Source: Mycolicibacterium fortuitum subsp. fortuitum (GTDB lineage: Bacteria > Actinomycetota > Actinomycetes > Mycobacteriales > Mycobacteriaceae). Taken from it: DNA of 64,000 nucleotides. The first letter of the stretch is position 1, and every line of letters starts with the position of its first letter. The position numbers and the translations under genes are program-made. Below are positions 27,145 to 35,795 of the stretch, in pieces. The notes below the pieces were generated by a model, which worked only from the letters and a program-made list of their open reading frames with translations, made no database searches and was not told where the DNA came from. The stretch lies in contig NZ_AP025518.1 in NCBI RefSeq assembly GCF_022179545.1, positions 4,216,001 to 4,280,000 of the forward strand, given 5' to 3'.

Positions 27145-27846
27145 ATGTTCAGTCGTTTTGCCCCCCTGGCTGCAGTCTGCATGTTGGCCCCTGTAGCGAT
27201 TGCGCCCCTTGCATCAGCAGATCCCCCGCCGCCGCCGGACCCCGCCGCCCCCGCCGCGGCCGCCGCGCCGGCTCCGCCCCCACCGGACACCGGCGCGGTA
27301 CCGTCCTCGCCCCCGGGAGTCTTGGACACCCCTGACGGTTGGCACGTGACCGTCGCCGGTTCCAACGAGACCCTGTTGCCGGTGGCACCGCTGACCACCG
27401 CGATATCGTCACGTGAATACCTGGTCGGTGGGACGTTCACCGGAAAGGTCTCGGGTGGCGGCAAGACCAAGCTCACCGGCGGCACGCTTGAGGCCGGCGC
27501 CCAGATCGGCTGCGGCATCATCAGCGACGAGACCGAGATCAACCCGGGCATCAGCTTCAGCCCGGGAATCAAGATTCCGTTCACCGGGTCCGCGGGCGAC
27601 GCCAGCCTCGGTACCGGAATCAGCTTGCAGGGCAAGGTGTACCTGAAGCCGGGCACGGTCACCATCGTCCCGATCGACAAGAAGTCGTTCAAGGGCACAG
27701 GTACCCGCGTCACCATCACGGGCGTCCGTATCAAGTTCGATCAGTGCGCCGGTCAGTCGTTCATCCGCACCTACGCGACCCTGACCAGCTCCACGGACAA
27801 CACCGACGACGTCATCACCTACCTCGGCGTCACCAAGGCCGTCTGA
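27145..27846 (+). CDS. MspA-family exported protein, copy 1
   Basis: A 233-residue exported protein. The signal peptide (FAPLAAVCMLAPVAIAPLASA) is cleaved before DPPPPPDP, followed by a Pro/Ala-rich linker of about 35 residues. The C-terminal domain has the MspA-like order: TPDGWHVTV, EYLVGGTFTGKV, GGTLEAGAQIGCGI and YATLTSSTDNTDDVITYLGV. Two Cys (GCG and DQC) could form a disulfide. MspA proteins form outer-membrane pores, and divergent relatives like this may not. A 69%-like visual match to the next gene shows tandem duplication. The start is uncertain: ATG 27091 would add 18 residues, but the copies align best from the Arg-Met-Phe start. Confidence 0.83.
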   Translation: MFSRFAPLAAVCMLAPVAIAPLASADPPPPPDPAAPAAAAAPAPPPPDTGAVPSSPPGVLDTPDGWHVTVAGSNETLLPVAPLTTAISSREYLVGGTFTGKVSGGGKTKLTGGTLEAGAQIGCGIISDETEINPGISFSPGIKIPFTGSAGDASLGTGISLQGKVYLKPGTVTIVPIDKKSFKGTGTRVTITGVRIKFDQCAGQSFIRTYATLTSSTDNTDDVITYLGVTKAV

Positions 27847-27937
27847 CCCCGGCCCGGATACCACACCGACCATGACCCGCCCTGAGCACCGCGCTGATCC
27901 CTCGGACTCAAAACCCATGAGAGGCACAAGTTCCCGC

Positions 27938-28627
27938 ATGTTGAATCGTTTCGCCACCTTGGCTGCTGTCTGCCTGCTGGCCCCGGTTGCGTTGGCGCCC
28001 CTCGCGTCGGCGGACCCCCCGCCTCCGCCGCCGGACCCCGCCGCACCGGCCGTTGACGCCGGACCCCCGCCGGACAACGGACTCGTCGCTTCCGCTGAAC
28101 CGGGCGTCGTCAAGACCCCGGACGGCTGGACGCTCACCGTTTCCGCCAAGGACGAAAGCCAGCTGCCGGTCGCACCGCTGACCACCGCTGCGTCCTCGCG
28201 TGAGTACCTGGTGGGAGCCACCTTCACGGGCACCGTCACCGGCAGCGGGTCCACCACGCTGAACGGCGGAACGCTGGACACCGGTTATCAGATCGGCTGC
28301 GGCATCGAACTCGGACAGGTCCGCCTCATCGGATCGATCGGCCTGAGCACATCGGGCTCCACGCTCGCCGGCATCATCCCCACCGGCGTGAGCATGCCGA
28401 TCTCGGGCACCATCGAGATCCACGCCAAGCCCGGCACCGTCACCAACGTCTCGGTGAACAAGAAGTCGTTCAAGGCCGCGCCCGTGCGCGTCACCGTGAA
28501 AGACGTCCACATCAAGATCGACGGCTGCGTCGGCCAGTCATTCCTGCGGTCGTACGCCACTCTGACCAGCTCCACCACCGACACCGACGATGTGGTCGCG
28601 TACTACGGCGTCACCAAGGCAGTCTGA
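27938..28627 (+). CDS. MspA-family exported protein, copy 2
   Basis: A 229-residue paralog of the preceding gene with the same plan. The signal peptide (FATLAAVCLLAPVALAPLASA) is followed by a shorter Pro-rich linker and the MspA-like domain (EYLVGATFTGTV, GGTLDTGYQIGCGI, YATLTSSTTDTDDVVAYYGV), with the two Cys conserved. The nucleotide sequence around both starts and both stops is also similar (ATGAGAGGCACAAGTTCC versus ACGAGAGGCGCTAGTTCA), which shows a fairly recent duplication. An in-frame ATG at 27917 is an alternative start. The 91 bases between the copies contain no convincing promoter, so they may be cotranscribed. Confidence 0.83.
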   Translation: MLNRFATLAAVCLLAPVALAPLASADPPPPPPDPAAPAVDAGPPPDNGLVASAEPGVVKTPDGWTLTVSAKDESQLPVAPLTTAASSREYLVGATFTGTVTGSGSTTLNGGTLDTGYQIGCGIELGQVRLIGSIGLSTSGSTLAGIIPTGVSMPISGTIEIHAKPGTVTNVSVNKKSFKAAPVRVTVKDVHIKIDGCVGQSFLRSYATLTSSTTDTDDVVAYYGVTKAV

Positions 28628-28637
28628 CGGGCGGGAC

Positions 28638-29396
28638 GTGAAAGCGAAACACGAAGGCATGAGCGAGAACTCGAACAGCCCATTCGCGGTCAAGAACGCG
28701 GTGGCCGCTCTCGCCGCAGCCGGGCTGTTCGCGGTCGGTGCGGCGGTCGCCTGCTCGGCCACCGCCGCGGCCGACCCGGCACCGCCAGAGGTTCCGGGCG
28801 CCCCTGCGGTTCCCGCACCGGCCCCGGCTCCTGAGGCGCCCCCACCGCCGGGCCCCACGGTGCCTCTCATGGGTGCACCGCTGGGGTCGAACGGGTTGTC
28901 GGTCCTGGGACAGACCGGCACCGAAACGGCCCCCGGCCGGCTCGGCGTCCCGAACGGGGTCGACATGAGTCCCGGCGCATTGCTCGGCCAGTATGCAGCC
29001 CCGTCTGCACCGGGTGGGCCGCCACCGACCGAGGCACCCAACCTCAGGGCGTTCAACAACGGATACTTCTTCCCGCAGAACGAGAAGCCGGCGGCACCCG
29101 GCCAGGGCACGGTGGTCGGGGTTGAGCCGGGCCAGGAGAACGCGGATATCTCCGGGCTCGACTGGATGCGGCAGATGCACACGCTGTACCGCAACGGGAA
29201 CCTGCGCGGTTCCCTTCTCGGGCAGGTCCCCAAAGAGCAGTTGGGCGAACCACTTCCGGGCACCGCTCCCCCGCCCGGAACCAACATCCCGCAAGGTCTC
29301 GGGGAGAATCTCCCGGATCCGGCGGCCCCGCCGCCGGCCCCCGGACCTCCGCCGGCACCGGGCGCTCCGGCTCCCGGTGCCCCACCCGCCCCCTGA
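28638..29396 (+). CDS. Proline-rich exported protein, function unknown
   Basis: A 252-residue exported protein. A hydrophobic signal-like segment (AVAALAAAGLFAVGAAVACSATAAA) is followed by a Pro/Ala-rich linker, then a more ordered centre (GLSVLGQTGTETAPGRLGVPNG, LRAFNNGYFFPQN, SGLDWMRQMHTLYRNGN) and a second Pro/Gly/Ala-rich tail to the C-terminus. No named family is recognised. It starts with GTG at 28638, or ATG at 28659, which is seven residues shorter. It follows the second MspA-like gene by ten bases and ends just before the intrinsic terminator, so it probably closes that transcription unit. Confidence 0.78.
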   Translation: MKAKHEGMSENSNSPFAVKNAVAALAAAGLFAVGAAVACSATAAADPAPPEVPGAPAVPAPAPAPEAPPPPGPTVPLMGAPLGSNGLSVLGQTGTETAPGRLGVPNGVDMSPGALLGQYAAPSAPGGPPPTEAPNLRAFNNGYFFPQNEKPAAPGQGTVVGVEPGQENADISGLDWMRQMHTLYRNGNLRGSLLGQVPKEQLGEPLPGTAPPPGTNIPQGLGENLPDPAAPPPAPGPPPAPGAPAPGAPPAP

Positions 29397-29402
29397 CACA
29401 CT

Positions 29403-29442
29403 CGGGCAGCGTCCGGCAATTCGGACGCTGCCCGATTTTTTT
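29403..29442 (+). terminator. Strong intrinsic terminator after the MspA-like unit
   Basis: A perfect 13-bp stem (CGGGCAGCGTCCG at 29403-29415 paired with 29422-29434) with a six-base loop is followed by A and seven T residues. It lies six bases after the TGA of the proline-rich protein gene and ends the MspA-like transcription unit. Such a T-tailed hairpin is uncommon in mycobacteria. Confidence 0.92.
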
Positions 29443-29603
29443 GCCCGCCACGGTCGCGCTCGGCACTTCTGCCGAGGCCGTCAGTCAAGATGAATTCTGG
29501 ACACTTTCCGTTAACTTCCTGTACATCTGGAATACACTGACGACGACGGCCGGGGCTACCGGTGAGAGCGACAGCATGAGATCCGACCGCCAGGAGGTCG
29601 GGG

Positions 29604-29921
29604 ATGCTGGCGTACAGGCGTTATCCAAATTTCATCGGTACGGCCCTGGTCGTGCCGGTCATCGCGATCGGCGGCGTGCCGTTGGCCGGGGCGGAACCCG
29701 CTGCGGGCAGCGGGCAGCGGGCCGATGAAACGCTCGCGGCCCTCAGCGCCGAGGGGTACACCGTGGCGATCAATTGGGTTGGCGGGCCCAGCACTTTGCC
29801 GTTGGATAGATGCCGGGTCAATTCGATCCATAATCCGAACCGGGGTATACCGCCCCTGCCGAAGACGGCCGTGACGGTGTATGTGGATGTGCAATGCCCG
29901 GACGAAAGTTCGACTTCTTGA
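29604..29921 (+). CDS. Small secreted protein, copy 1 of a tandem pair
   Basis: A 105-residue protein with a signal peptide (FIGTALVVPVIAIGGVPLAGA, cleaved before EPAAG) and a compact domain. That domain has LAALSAEGYTVAINWVGGPS, LPLDRCRVNSIHNPNR and TVYVDVQCP. The two Cys are conserved in the next gene and probably form a disulfide. No function is known to me. AGGAGG lies eight bases before the ATG, and the gene sits behind a terminator, so it has its own promoter in 29443-29600. Confidence 0.8.
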   Translation: MLAYRRYPNFIGTALVVPVIAIGGVPLAGAEPAAGSGQRADETLAALSAEGYTVAINWVGGPSTLPLDRCRVNSIHNPNRGIPPLPKTAVTVYVDVQCPDESSTS

Positions 29922-30019
29922 CCGGTGCCACGCACCACGTTGCCGGACATTGGTCCTGCCAGGGGCAGTTCCGGCGGAATAGACTGGAAAATGCCGGTCC
30001 GGCCGCTGGAAGGGTCACC

Positions 30020-30358
30020 ATGTCGCGGGCATCGAGATTGCCGAAAGTGTTCGCAGCCTTCGGTGTGCTGTGCGCGGCGACGTTCCTGGCCCCTGCCGCC
30101 GGAGCAGATCCGGCAGCAGGCACCCGATCGGCAGCCGACACCATCAACGACCTGACCGCCAAGGGCTACAACGTCCAGATCAACTGGGTCAGCGGGGTCA
30201 GCAGCGAGCCCCTCACCCGTTGCCGGGCAACGGCGGTTCACAATCCCGATCGGTCAGCCGGCACAGACCCGTCGAATACCACTGTCTACGTGGATGTGTC
30301 GTGCCCCAACGAAGCCGACGACGGCGTCTGGGGCGGTATCGGGATCGGGTTCGGCTGA
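30020..30358 (+). CDS. Small secreted protein, copy 2 of a tandem pair
   Basis: A 112-residue paralog of the preceding gene. The signal peptide (VFAAFGVLCAATFLAPAAGA) is followed by LTAKGYNVQINWVSGVSSEPLTRCRATAVHNPDRS and TTVYVDVSCP, then a Gly-rich end (GVWGGIGIGFG). The block order and the two Cys match the upstream copy. The start is ATG at 30020, with AAGG upstream. The function is unknown. The pair may be a recent duplication, like the MspA-like pair nearby. Confidence 0.8.
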   Translation: MSRASRLPKVFAAFGVLCAATFLAPAAGADPAAGTRSAADTINDLTAKGYNVQINWVSGVSSEPLTRCRATAVHNPDRSAGTDPSNTTVYVDVSCPNEADDGVWGGIGIGFG

Positions 30359-30380
30359 CCCCGACCGCCGTCTGCACGGA

Positions 30381-30788
30381 TCAGAACGCGGCCCCGTTGG
30401 GCGCCGAGGTGGTGGCGTAGGGGTTCGACATGGTCGTTGTCGGCGGCGAGGTTGTCTCGACCGGCACTTCCTGTGGCGGCGGTGGCGCACTGGACGTTCC
30501 GATGTCTTCGCTGGTGCTGACCGGTGCCCGTGGCGTCGAGGTCGTTCCGGTTGTCACCGTCCGCGACGATGACGACGATGACTTGGCCGGCGTCACCGGA
30601 GAGAGCCGGTCCGGTTGGGGCGGCAACACCGACTGGTGCGACGTCATCACGACAGCGAGGACCACGGCGAGTATGGCTGCCACGCCACCGACACCCGCGA
30701 CGACGATCGCCGCGGTGGTTTCGTACCACGGCGTTCGAGGCGGGATACCCGTTGAACCGACGCGGTCGTCCACATCAACTTCCAGCAT
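30381..30788 (-). CDS. Single-pass membrane protein with Ser/Thr/Pro-rich tail
   Basis: A 135-residue protein. A short cytoplasmic N-terminus is followed by one transmembrane helix (AAIVVAGVGGVAAILAVVLAVV) near residues 25-50. A long Ser/Thr/Pro-rich exported tail (KSSSSSSRTVTTGTTSTP and ETTSPPTTTMS) looks like a target for mannosylation. No family is recognised. ATG at 30788 overlaps the lspA 3' end by 14 bases; GTG at 30773 is another possible start. The overlap implies translation coupled to lspA. Confidence 0.7.
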   Translation of the reverse strand: MLEVDVDDRVGSTGIPPRTPWYETTAAIVVAGVGGVAAILAVVLAVVMTSHQSVLPPQPDRLSPVTPAKSSSSSSRTVTTGTTSTPRAPVSTSEDIGTSSAPPPPQEVPVETTSPPTTTMSNPYATTSAPNGAAF

Positions 30789-31326
30789 GCGGCTCCGGAT
30801 TCTCAGCACTGTCGAACGGAAAACCCGACAGCGACAACGCAATCAGCCAGACCACTCCCGCCAACACCGCCAGATCGGCCACGTTGAACACCGGCATCGG
30901 CCCGACTGCCAGAAAGTCGATCACGTGGCCGCGCAGCGGGCCGGGCGCCCGGAAGAACCGATCGACCAGGTTGCCCGCGGCGCCGCCGAGGATCGTTCCC
31001 AGGCCCAGCGCCCACCACGGTGAGCGGGCATGTACACCGATCCACGCGACCGCCGCACCGACCAACAGCACCACGATGGTCAGCAGCACCGTCCGGTCGG
31101 AGCCCATCGACAACGCCGCCCCCGAGTTACGGGTGAGCTCGCAGGTCAACCAACCTCCCAGCAACGGAACGGGATGGCCTGGTTCGAGCATGCCCACCGC
31201 CAGAGACTTGGTCCCGAGGTCGGTCAGCAAGATCATCGCGGCAGCCGACAACAGCAGGCGACGCCGCGTCCGCTGAGCCGACCCGGCGCCCGGGGCGCCA
31301 GAAATACCGGCGACGTCGGCCGTCAC
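30775..31326 (-). CDS. lspA: Signal peptidase II (lipoprotein signal peptidase) LspA paralog
   Basis: A 183-residue LspA protein with four transmembrane helices. Visible motifs are DLGTKSLAV, LTRNSGAALSMG, GGAAGNLVDRF and PVFNVADLAV; the catalytic aspartates lie in GNLVDR and FNVAD. It cleaves prolipoproteins before the lipidated Cys. M. tuberculosis has one lspA (Rv1539) in a different neighbourhood, so this could be a second copy. It starts with GTG at 31326 and is divergent from echA14. The gene overlaps the following membrane protein gene. Confidence 0.88.
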   Translation of the reverse strand: MTADVAGISGAPGAGSAQRTRRRLLLSAAAMILLTDLGTKSLAVGMLEPGHPVPLLGGWLTCELTRNSGAALSMGSDRTVLLTIVVLLVGAAVAWIGVHARSPWWALGLGTILGGAAGNLVDRFFRAPGPLRGHVIDFLAVGPMPVFNVADLAVLAGVVWLIALSLSGFPFDSAENPEPHAGS

Positions 31327-31444
31327 CTGATCATTGTCCGCTCCCGGGGTGCCGACCGCTGAGCAACGCGGCTGATATCTCGATGAACATTTGTGGTCGC
31401 GCCGAGTTCCATGCGCGGTCGAGGCGAACGGCTAGGGTGGCTTC

Positions 31445-32197
31445 GTGCCGGATTCCGTGTTGGTCAGCGTCGACGATCACATCGCAGTCATCACCGTCAA
31501 CGACCCCGATCGCCGCAACGCGGTGACCTTCGAGATGTCGTCGGCCCTGCGCGCCGCGGTAGAGGCTGCCGAGGCCAACCCGGACGTGAACGCCGTTATC
31601 GTCACCGGTGCCGGCAAGGCCTTCTGCGCCGGCGCCGACCTCACTGCGCTGGGTGCAGCTACCGAGGACGGGCTCCGCAAGATCTACGACGGGTTCCTGG
31701 CCGTGGCGAACTGTACGCTCCCGACGATCGCCGCGGTCAACGGCGCTGCCGTCGGCGCCGGCCTCAACCTGGCACTGGCCGCCGACGTCCGCATCGCGGG
31801 GCCGGGCGCACTGTTCGATCCTCGGTTCCAGAAGCTGGGCATCCACCCCGGCGGCGGCGCCACCTGGATGCTGCAACGCGCCGTCGGCCCACAGGTGGCC
31901 CGGGCGGCGCTGTTGTTCGGCATGCGTTTCGACGCCGAATCCGCGGTTCGCCACGGGCTGGCCCTGTCGATCGCCGAAGACCCGGTGGGCGCCGCACGGA
32001 TGCTCGCCGCAGGGCCCGCCGGCGCACCGCGTGACGTGGTGATCGCCACGAAAGCCTCGATGCGGGCCACCGACCATCCCGGGACTGTTGACATCGACCA
32101 GCATGCGTCGGCCGTGGACATCGAACTCGGCCCACAGGCGCGCTCGATCGAATCCCCGGAATTCGCACAGCGTTTGGCCACCGCCAAGCGCAAGTAG
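31445..32197 (+). CDS. echA14: Enoyl-CoA hydratase/isomerase family protein, EchA14-like
   Basis: A 250-residue crotonase-fold protein. [19 protein letters not shown] forms part of the oxyanion hole and [21 protein letters not shown] the second. It lacks the classical pair of catalytic Glu at their usual places: the segment after [16 protein letters not shown] has Gly/His where many hydratases carry Glu, so it may be an isomerase or act on an unusual acyl-CoA. Gene order relative to bkdABC matches Rv2486 in M. tuberculosis. It starts with GTG at 31445. It converges with bkdC with no bases between the stops. Confidence 0.85.
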   Translation: MPDSVLVSVDDHIAVITVNDPDRRNAVTFEMSSALRAAVEAAEANPDVNAVIVTGAGKAFCAGADLTALGAATEDGLRKIYDGFLAVANCTLPTIAAVNGAAVGAGLNLALAADVRIAGPGALFDPRFQKLGIHPGGGATWMLQRAVGPQVARAALLFGMRFDAESAVRHGLALSIAEDPVGAARMLAAGPAGAPRDVVIATKASMRATDHPGTVDIDQHASAVDIELGPQARSIESPEFAQRLATAKRK

Positions 32198-33385
32198 CTA
32201 CAGATCGGTCAAGGCCAACTCGGGCGCCTCCAGGAGTGCCCGCAAGTCACCGAGGAACGCCGCTGCCTGAGCACCGTCGACGACACGATGGTCGAAGGCG
32301 CAGGTCAATGACATTGTGGGCCGGGCCACCACCGCGCGGTCGACCACGACCGGGCGAGGCTTGATCGAGCCCATACCCAGAATCGCCGCCTCCGGGTAGT
32401 TGATCACCGGCATGCCGTCGTCCACGCCCAACGCACCGAAGTTCGACACCGTGAACGTCGATCCGCTCAACTCGGCCGGACTGAGCGTCCCGGCGCGCGC
32501 CTGCTCGATCAGCCGGGCCACCTCGACGGCCAACACCCGCAACGTCATCGTCTGGGCGTCGCGGATCACCGGGACCAGCAGACCACGTGGCGCGGCCACT
32601 CCGAAACCCAGGTGAATTGCCGGATGCCGGTGAATCTGCGGGCCTTCGGCGGTCTCCAGCCACGTGGAGTTCAACAATTGATGCCGTCCCAACACCAGCA
32701 CCACCAACCGCAGGGCCAGCACGAACGGGGTCAAAGGCAATTCCTGGTGGGCGGTCCTGATCCGGTCGCGCACCTGCAGCAAGGTTGAGCAGTCGACCTC
32801 GACCCGGGCGGCCGCATCGGGGATTTCCCTGTGTGACAAAGACATCCGACGCGCCATGGCCGCCTGCACACCGCCGACGTCGAGTATCTCCGAACTCCCG
32901 GCGGCACCCAACACGTCATCGCGGGTGACTATCCCCTCTGGACCCGATCCCGGGGCCAGCGCGTCCAGGTCCACGTGCAGATCAGCCGCCAGCTTGCGCA
33001 CGGGTGGTTTGGCGCGCGCCCGTGAGCCGCTCGATGTCGATGTTCGTCGACTGGCATCCATCGTGTCGTCGGTGCCGTACCCGACCAGCACCGACTTTCG
33101 AGGCGCCGCACCGTTTTTGGGCTGGCCGGCCGGGACAGCGGTCAGCTCACTGGCATCGATCCGGACCAGCAGTGACCCGACGGTCAAGGTGTCCCCTGCC
33201 TTCCCGCCGAGCTCGAGAACCTGCCCGGCGAACGGGCTGGGGATCTCCACTTCCGCCTTGTTGGTCTCCAGGGTGCACAGAGTCTGATTGAGCTCGACGG
33301 TGTCACCCACCGCGACACTCCAGCTGGTGATGGTGGCGTCTTCCAGTCCCTCACCGAGATCAGGAACCAGGAAATCCCTTCTCAC
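32198..33385 (-). CDS. bkdC: Branched-chain keto-acid dehydrogenase E2 (dihydrolipoyl acyltransferase)
   Basis: A 395-residue E2 subunit. The N-terminal lipoyl domain has the lipoylated Lys in [13 protein letters not shown] (about residue 43). The middle peripheral subunit-binding domain reads [30 protein letters not shown]. The C-terminal acyltransferase has the catalytic FDHRVVDG near the end. It matches M. tuberculosis Rv2495c (BkdC, 393 residues). GTG at 33385 overlaps the bkdB stop (GTGA). With BkdA and BkdB it oxidatively decarboxylates branched-chain 2-oxoacids from Leu, Ile and Val. Confidence 0.94.
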   Translation of the reverse strand: MRRDFLVPDLGEGLEDATITSWSVAVGDTVELNQTLCTLETNKAEVEIPSPFAGQVLELGGKAGDTLTVGSLLVRIDASELTAVPAGQPKNGAAPRKSVLVGYGTDDTMDASRRTSTSSGSRARAKPPVRKLAADLHVDLDALAPGSGPEGIVTRDDVLGAAGSSEILDVGGVQAAMARRMSLSHREIPDAAARVEVDCSTLLQVRDRIRTAHQELPLTPFVLALRLVVLVLGRHQLLNSTWLETAEGPQIHRHPAIHLGFGVAAPRGLLVPVIRDAQTMTLRVLAVEVARLIEQARAGTLSPAELSGSTFTVSNFGALGVDDGMPVINYPEAAILGMGSIKPRPVVVDRAVVARPTMSLTCAFDHRVVDGAQAAAFLGDLRALLEAPELALTDL

Positions 33386-34467
33386 GGCAGTTCCAGTGCG
33401 CGCTCGACGCAATCGAGCAACCGGTCGACGCCGGGAAGCCACGCCTTCTCCAGCCGCGCCGGCGGATACGGAGTGTCAAAACCTGTGGCACGCAACACCG
33501 GTGCCTCAAGTTCGTAGAAACAGTCCTCGGAGATCCGGGCGGCGAGCTCGGCCCCGAAGCCCAGGGTCCTTGGCCCCTCGTGCATCACCACAGCCCGCCC
33601 GGTGCGCTTCACCGACGCCGCGACAGTCTCGAAGTCGAGTGGGTTCAGCGAGCGCAGATCCACCACCTCCAGACTCCAGTCGCGATCAGCGGCGAGATCG
33701 GCCGCGTTGAGTGCGGTCCCCACCAATCCGCCATAGGTGATTACTGTGACATCGGTTCCGTTGCGCCGCACCGCGGCCCGACCGATCGGCGGCGCCGGCG
33801 CACTCGTGTCGACGAGTTCGCGGGCCCAGTAGCGCCGCTTGGGCTCCAGGTAGATCACCGGGTCGGGGCTGTCGATCGCATGGCGCAGCAGCCAGTACGC
33901 GTCGGACGGGGTCGACGGTACGATCACCTTGAGGCCCGCGGTGTGCAGCCAGTACGACTCGGTGGATTCCGAGTGGTGCTCGACCGCTCCGATACCGCCG
34001 AACGACGGAATCCGCACCGTCACCGGCATGTTCACATCGCCGTGGGTACGCATGTGGTACTTCGCCAGGTGGCTGGCGATCTGGTCGAAGGCCGGATAGC
34101 TGAATCCGTCGAACTGCATTTCCGGAACCGGCACGAAACCGCGGAGCGCAAGGCCGATGGAGATACCGATGATCGCCGACTCGGCCAGTGGGGTATCGAA
34201 GCACCGGTCGGCACCGAATGTTTCGGCCAGACCCTCGGTGACCCGGAAGACCCCGCCGAGGGTGGCGACGTCCTCGCCGAACACCAGCACGCGGTCGTCG
34301 GCCTCCATCGCGTAGCGCAGCGCGCGGTTGATCGCCGCGACCATGGTCATTTCGACGGCCTCGGGTACAGGTCGCGCCGAAACCGATGTCTTGAGCGGAG
34401 TCAGGACGGACTCCCACGGTTCTGGCGAATCACCCTGAGCGGCAGGACGATCGATGATCTGGGTCAT
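33382..34467 (-). CDS. bkdB: Branched-chain keto-acid dehydrogenase E1 beta subunit
   Basis: A 361-residue transketolase-like beta subunit. Characteristic blocks are [57 protein letters not shown] and [23 protein letters not shown]. It forms the E1 heterotetramer with BkdA and corresponds to Rv2496c. ATG at 34467 is used, five bases after the bkdA stop. The upstream TTG or GTG codons would intrude on bkdA. It is in the operon with bkdC, to which it is coupled by a GTGA overlap. Confidence 0.94.
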   Translation of the reverse strand: MTQIIDRPAAQGDSPEPWESVLTPLKTSVSARPVPEAVEMTMVAAINRALRYAMEADDRVLVFGEDVATLGGVFRVTEGLAETFGADRCFDTPLAESAIIGISIGLALRGFVPVPEMQFDGFSYPAFDQIASHLAKYHMRTHGDVNMPVTVRIPSFGGIGAVEHHSESTESYWLHTAGLKVIVPSTPSDAYWLLRHAIDSPDPVIYLEPKRRYWARELVDTSAPAPPIGRAAVRRNGTDVTVITYGGLVGTALNAADLAADRDWSLEVVDLRSLNPLDFETVAASVKRTGRAVVMHEGPRTLGFGAELAARISEDCFYELEAPVLRATGFDTPYPPARLEKAWLPGVDRLLDCVERALELP

Positions 34468-34472
34468 GGTTC

Positions 34473-35561
34473 TCACGCCTCCTTCGCCAGTTCGGCCAAC
34501 AACTGATCGCGTTGGCGCGCCAGATCCGGGGTGATCTCGGCGTACACGTTGTCGAACAGCTCGGCCGGGTCGGCATCGGCCGCGCTGACGACGGCGTCGC
34601 GCAACTCGGTGCACAGCCGGTGCGATCGCGCCGCCACACGTTGCTCCAGACGGTCGTCGAGCACGCCGGCGGTCTGCAGATATGTGCGGTAGCGCGCGAT
34701 CGGATCACGCGCCATCCATTCGTCTAGCTCGCCGGCCGTCCGGTAGCGGGTGGGATCGTCGGAGGTCGTGTGCGGGCCTATCCGATAGGTGATCGCCTCG
34801 ATGAGCGTGGGGCCGCCGCCGGCCCGGGCCCGTTCTGCCGCCTCTGCCATCACCGCATAGCAGGCAAGCACATCGTTGCCGTCCACCCGGATGCCCGGCA
34901 TGCCATAGCCGGTGGCGCGATGCGCTATCGAGGGGCCCGCCTGTTGCCGGCTGACCGGCACCGAGATGGCCCACTGATTGTTCTGGACGAAGAACACGCA
35001 CGGCACGTTGAACACCGACGCCAGGTTGAGCGCCTCGTGCGCGTCGCCCTCACTCGTGGCACCGTCACCGAGAAAGGCGACGGTCACCGAGTCCTCACCG
35101 AGACGCTGTGCGGCCATGGCCGCACCGACTGCATGCAGCCCGTGCGTGCCGATCGGAATCGCGATCGGGGCGACGCACCGGCTGGTGAACTCCATCCCGC
35201 CGTGCCACTTACCCCGCCAGATCGCGCCCATCTGGCCGGTGCCGATCCCGCGAACCAGAAACGCGCCCAGCTCCCGGTACTGCGGGAACAGCCAGTCGGT
35301 CTTGCGCAGACAAGCCGCCGCCCCGATCTGCGCGGCCTCCTGGCCTCGACACGAGGCATACAACGCCAGCTCTCCCTGGCGTTGCAGGTTGATGAATTCG
35401 GTGTCCAGATCGCGGGCGACCACCATGGACTCATAGAGCCAGGCCAGGGTCTCGTGAGGCAGATCGCGGCTGTAGCGGGTCTCGTCAGTGGGTGATCCGT
35501 CTGCGTCCACCAGACGTACCGGATCCAGATCGACACTCGGTGCCGCCTGCAAGCCAGCCAT
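34473..35561 (-). CDS. bkdA: Branched-chain keto-acid dehydrogenase E1 alpha subunit
   Basis: A 362-residue thiamine-diphosphate-dependent E1 alpha subunit. It carries the ThDP motif GDGATSEGDAHEALNLASVF ending in NN, the phosphorylation-loop-like YRIGPHTTSDDPTRYR, and RGQEAAQIGAAACLRKTDWLFPQYRE. It corresponds to Rv2497c. AAGGAGGCG precedes the ATG at 35561. It is the first gene of the bkdABC set. The 234 bases upstream contain a remnant of a citE-like 3' end, so the operon may have its own promoter there. Confidence 0.94.
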   Translation of the reverse strand: MAGLQAAPSVDLDPVRLVDADGSPTDETRYSRDLPHETLAWLYESMVVARDLDTEFINLQRQGELALYASCRGQEAAQIGAAACLRKTDWLFPQYRELGAFLVRGIGTGQMGAIWRGKWHGGMEFTSRCVAPIAIPIGTHGLHAVGAAMAAQRLGEDSVTVAFLGDGATSEGDAHEALNLASVFNVPCVFFVQNNQWAISVPVSRQQAGPSIAHRATGYGMPGIRVDGNDVLACYAVMAEAAERARAGGGPTLIEAITYRIGPHTTSDDPTRYRTAGELDEWMARDPIARYRTYLQTAGVLDDRLEQRVAARSHRLCTELRDAVVSAADADPAELFDNVYAEITPDLARQRDQLLAELAKEA

Positions 35562-35683
35562 ACCGCCTCCTTCTCGGGTGACGGCATGTTGCGCCGCCAG
35601 TCCATGAGGTGCTCAGGGCAGCGGCGGTACGTGCGAAACCCCTGGTGAGAGGCCTCCGGCCAGACGCCTGGGTGTGGCGCTAG

Positions 35684-35725
35684 TCAGACGGTCCGCTCGG
35701 CCCGTCGCAGCACTGGGGCATATCG
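35684..35725 (-). pseudogene. Remnant of the 3' end of a citE-like gene
   Basis: Read on the minus strand, this stretch encodes APVLRRAERTV followed by TGA. It matches the last residues of the neighbouring CitE (APVLRRAERIVALAP), and the DNA differences are mostly at third codon positions. A stop codon lies only five codons upstream and there is no start, so it cannot be a gene. It looks like the surviving tail of a duplicated or replaced citE copy between citE and bkdA. Confidence 0.5.
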
Positions 35726-35795
35726 CCATTATGCGCCCGAACCGAGTTGAGCCGGGTCCATCGCGGTAACGGATTGGAGGCGTGTCGGCAGAGAT

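Noticed and set aside
29443..29603. Possible small gene in the spacer after the intrinsic terminator
   Set aside because: No frame with a ribosome-binding site; the interval is better read as the promoter of the small secreted protein gene at 29604.
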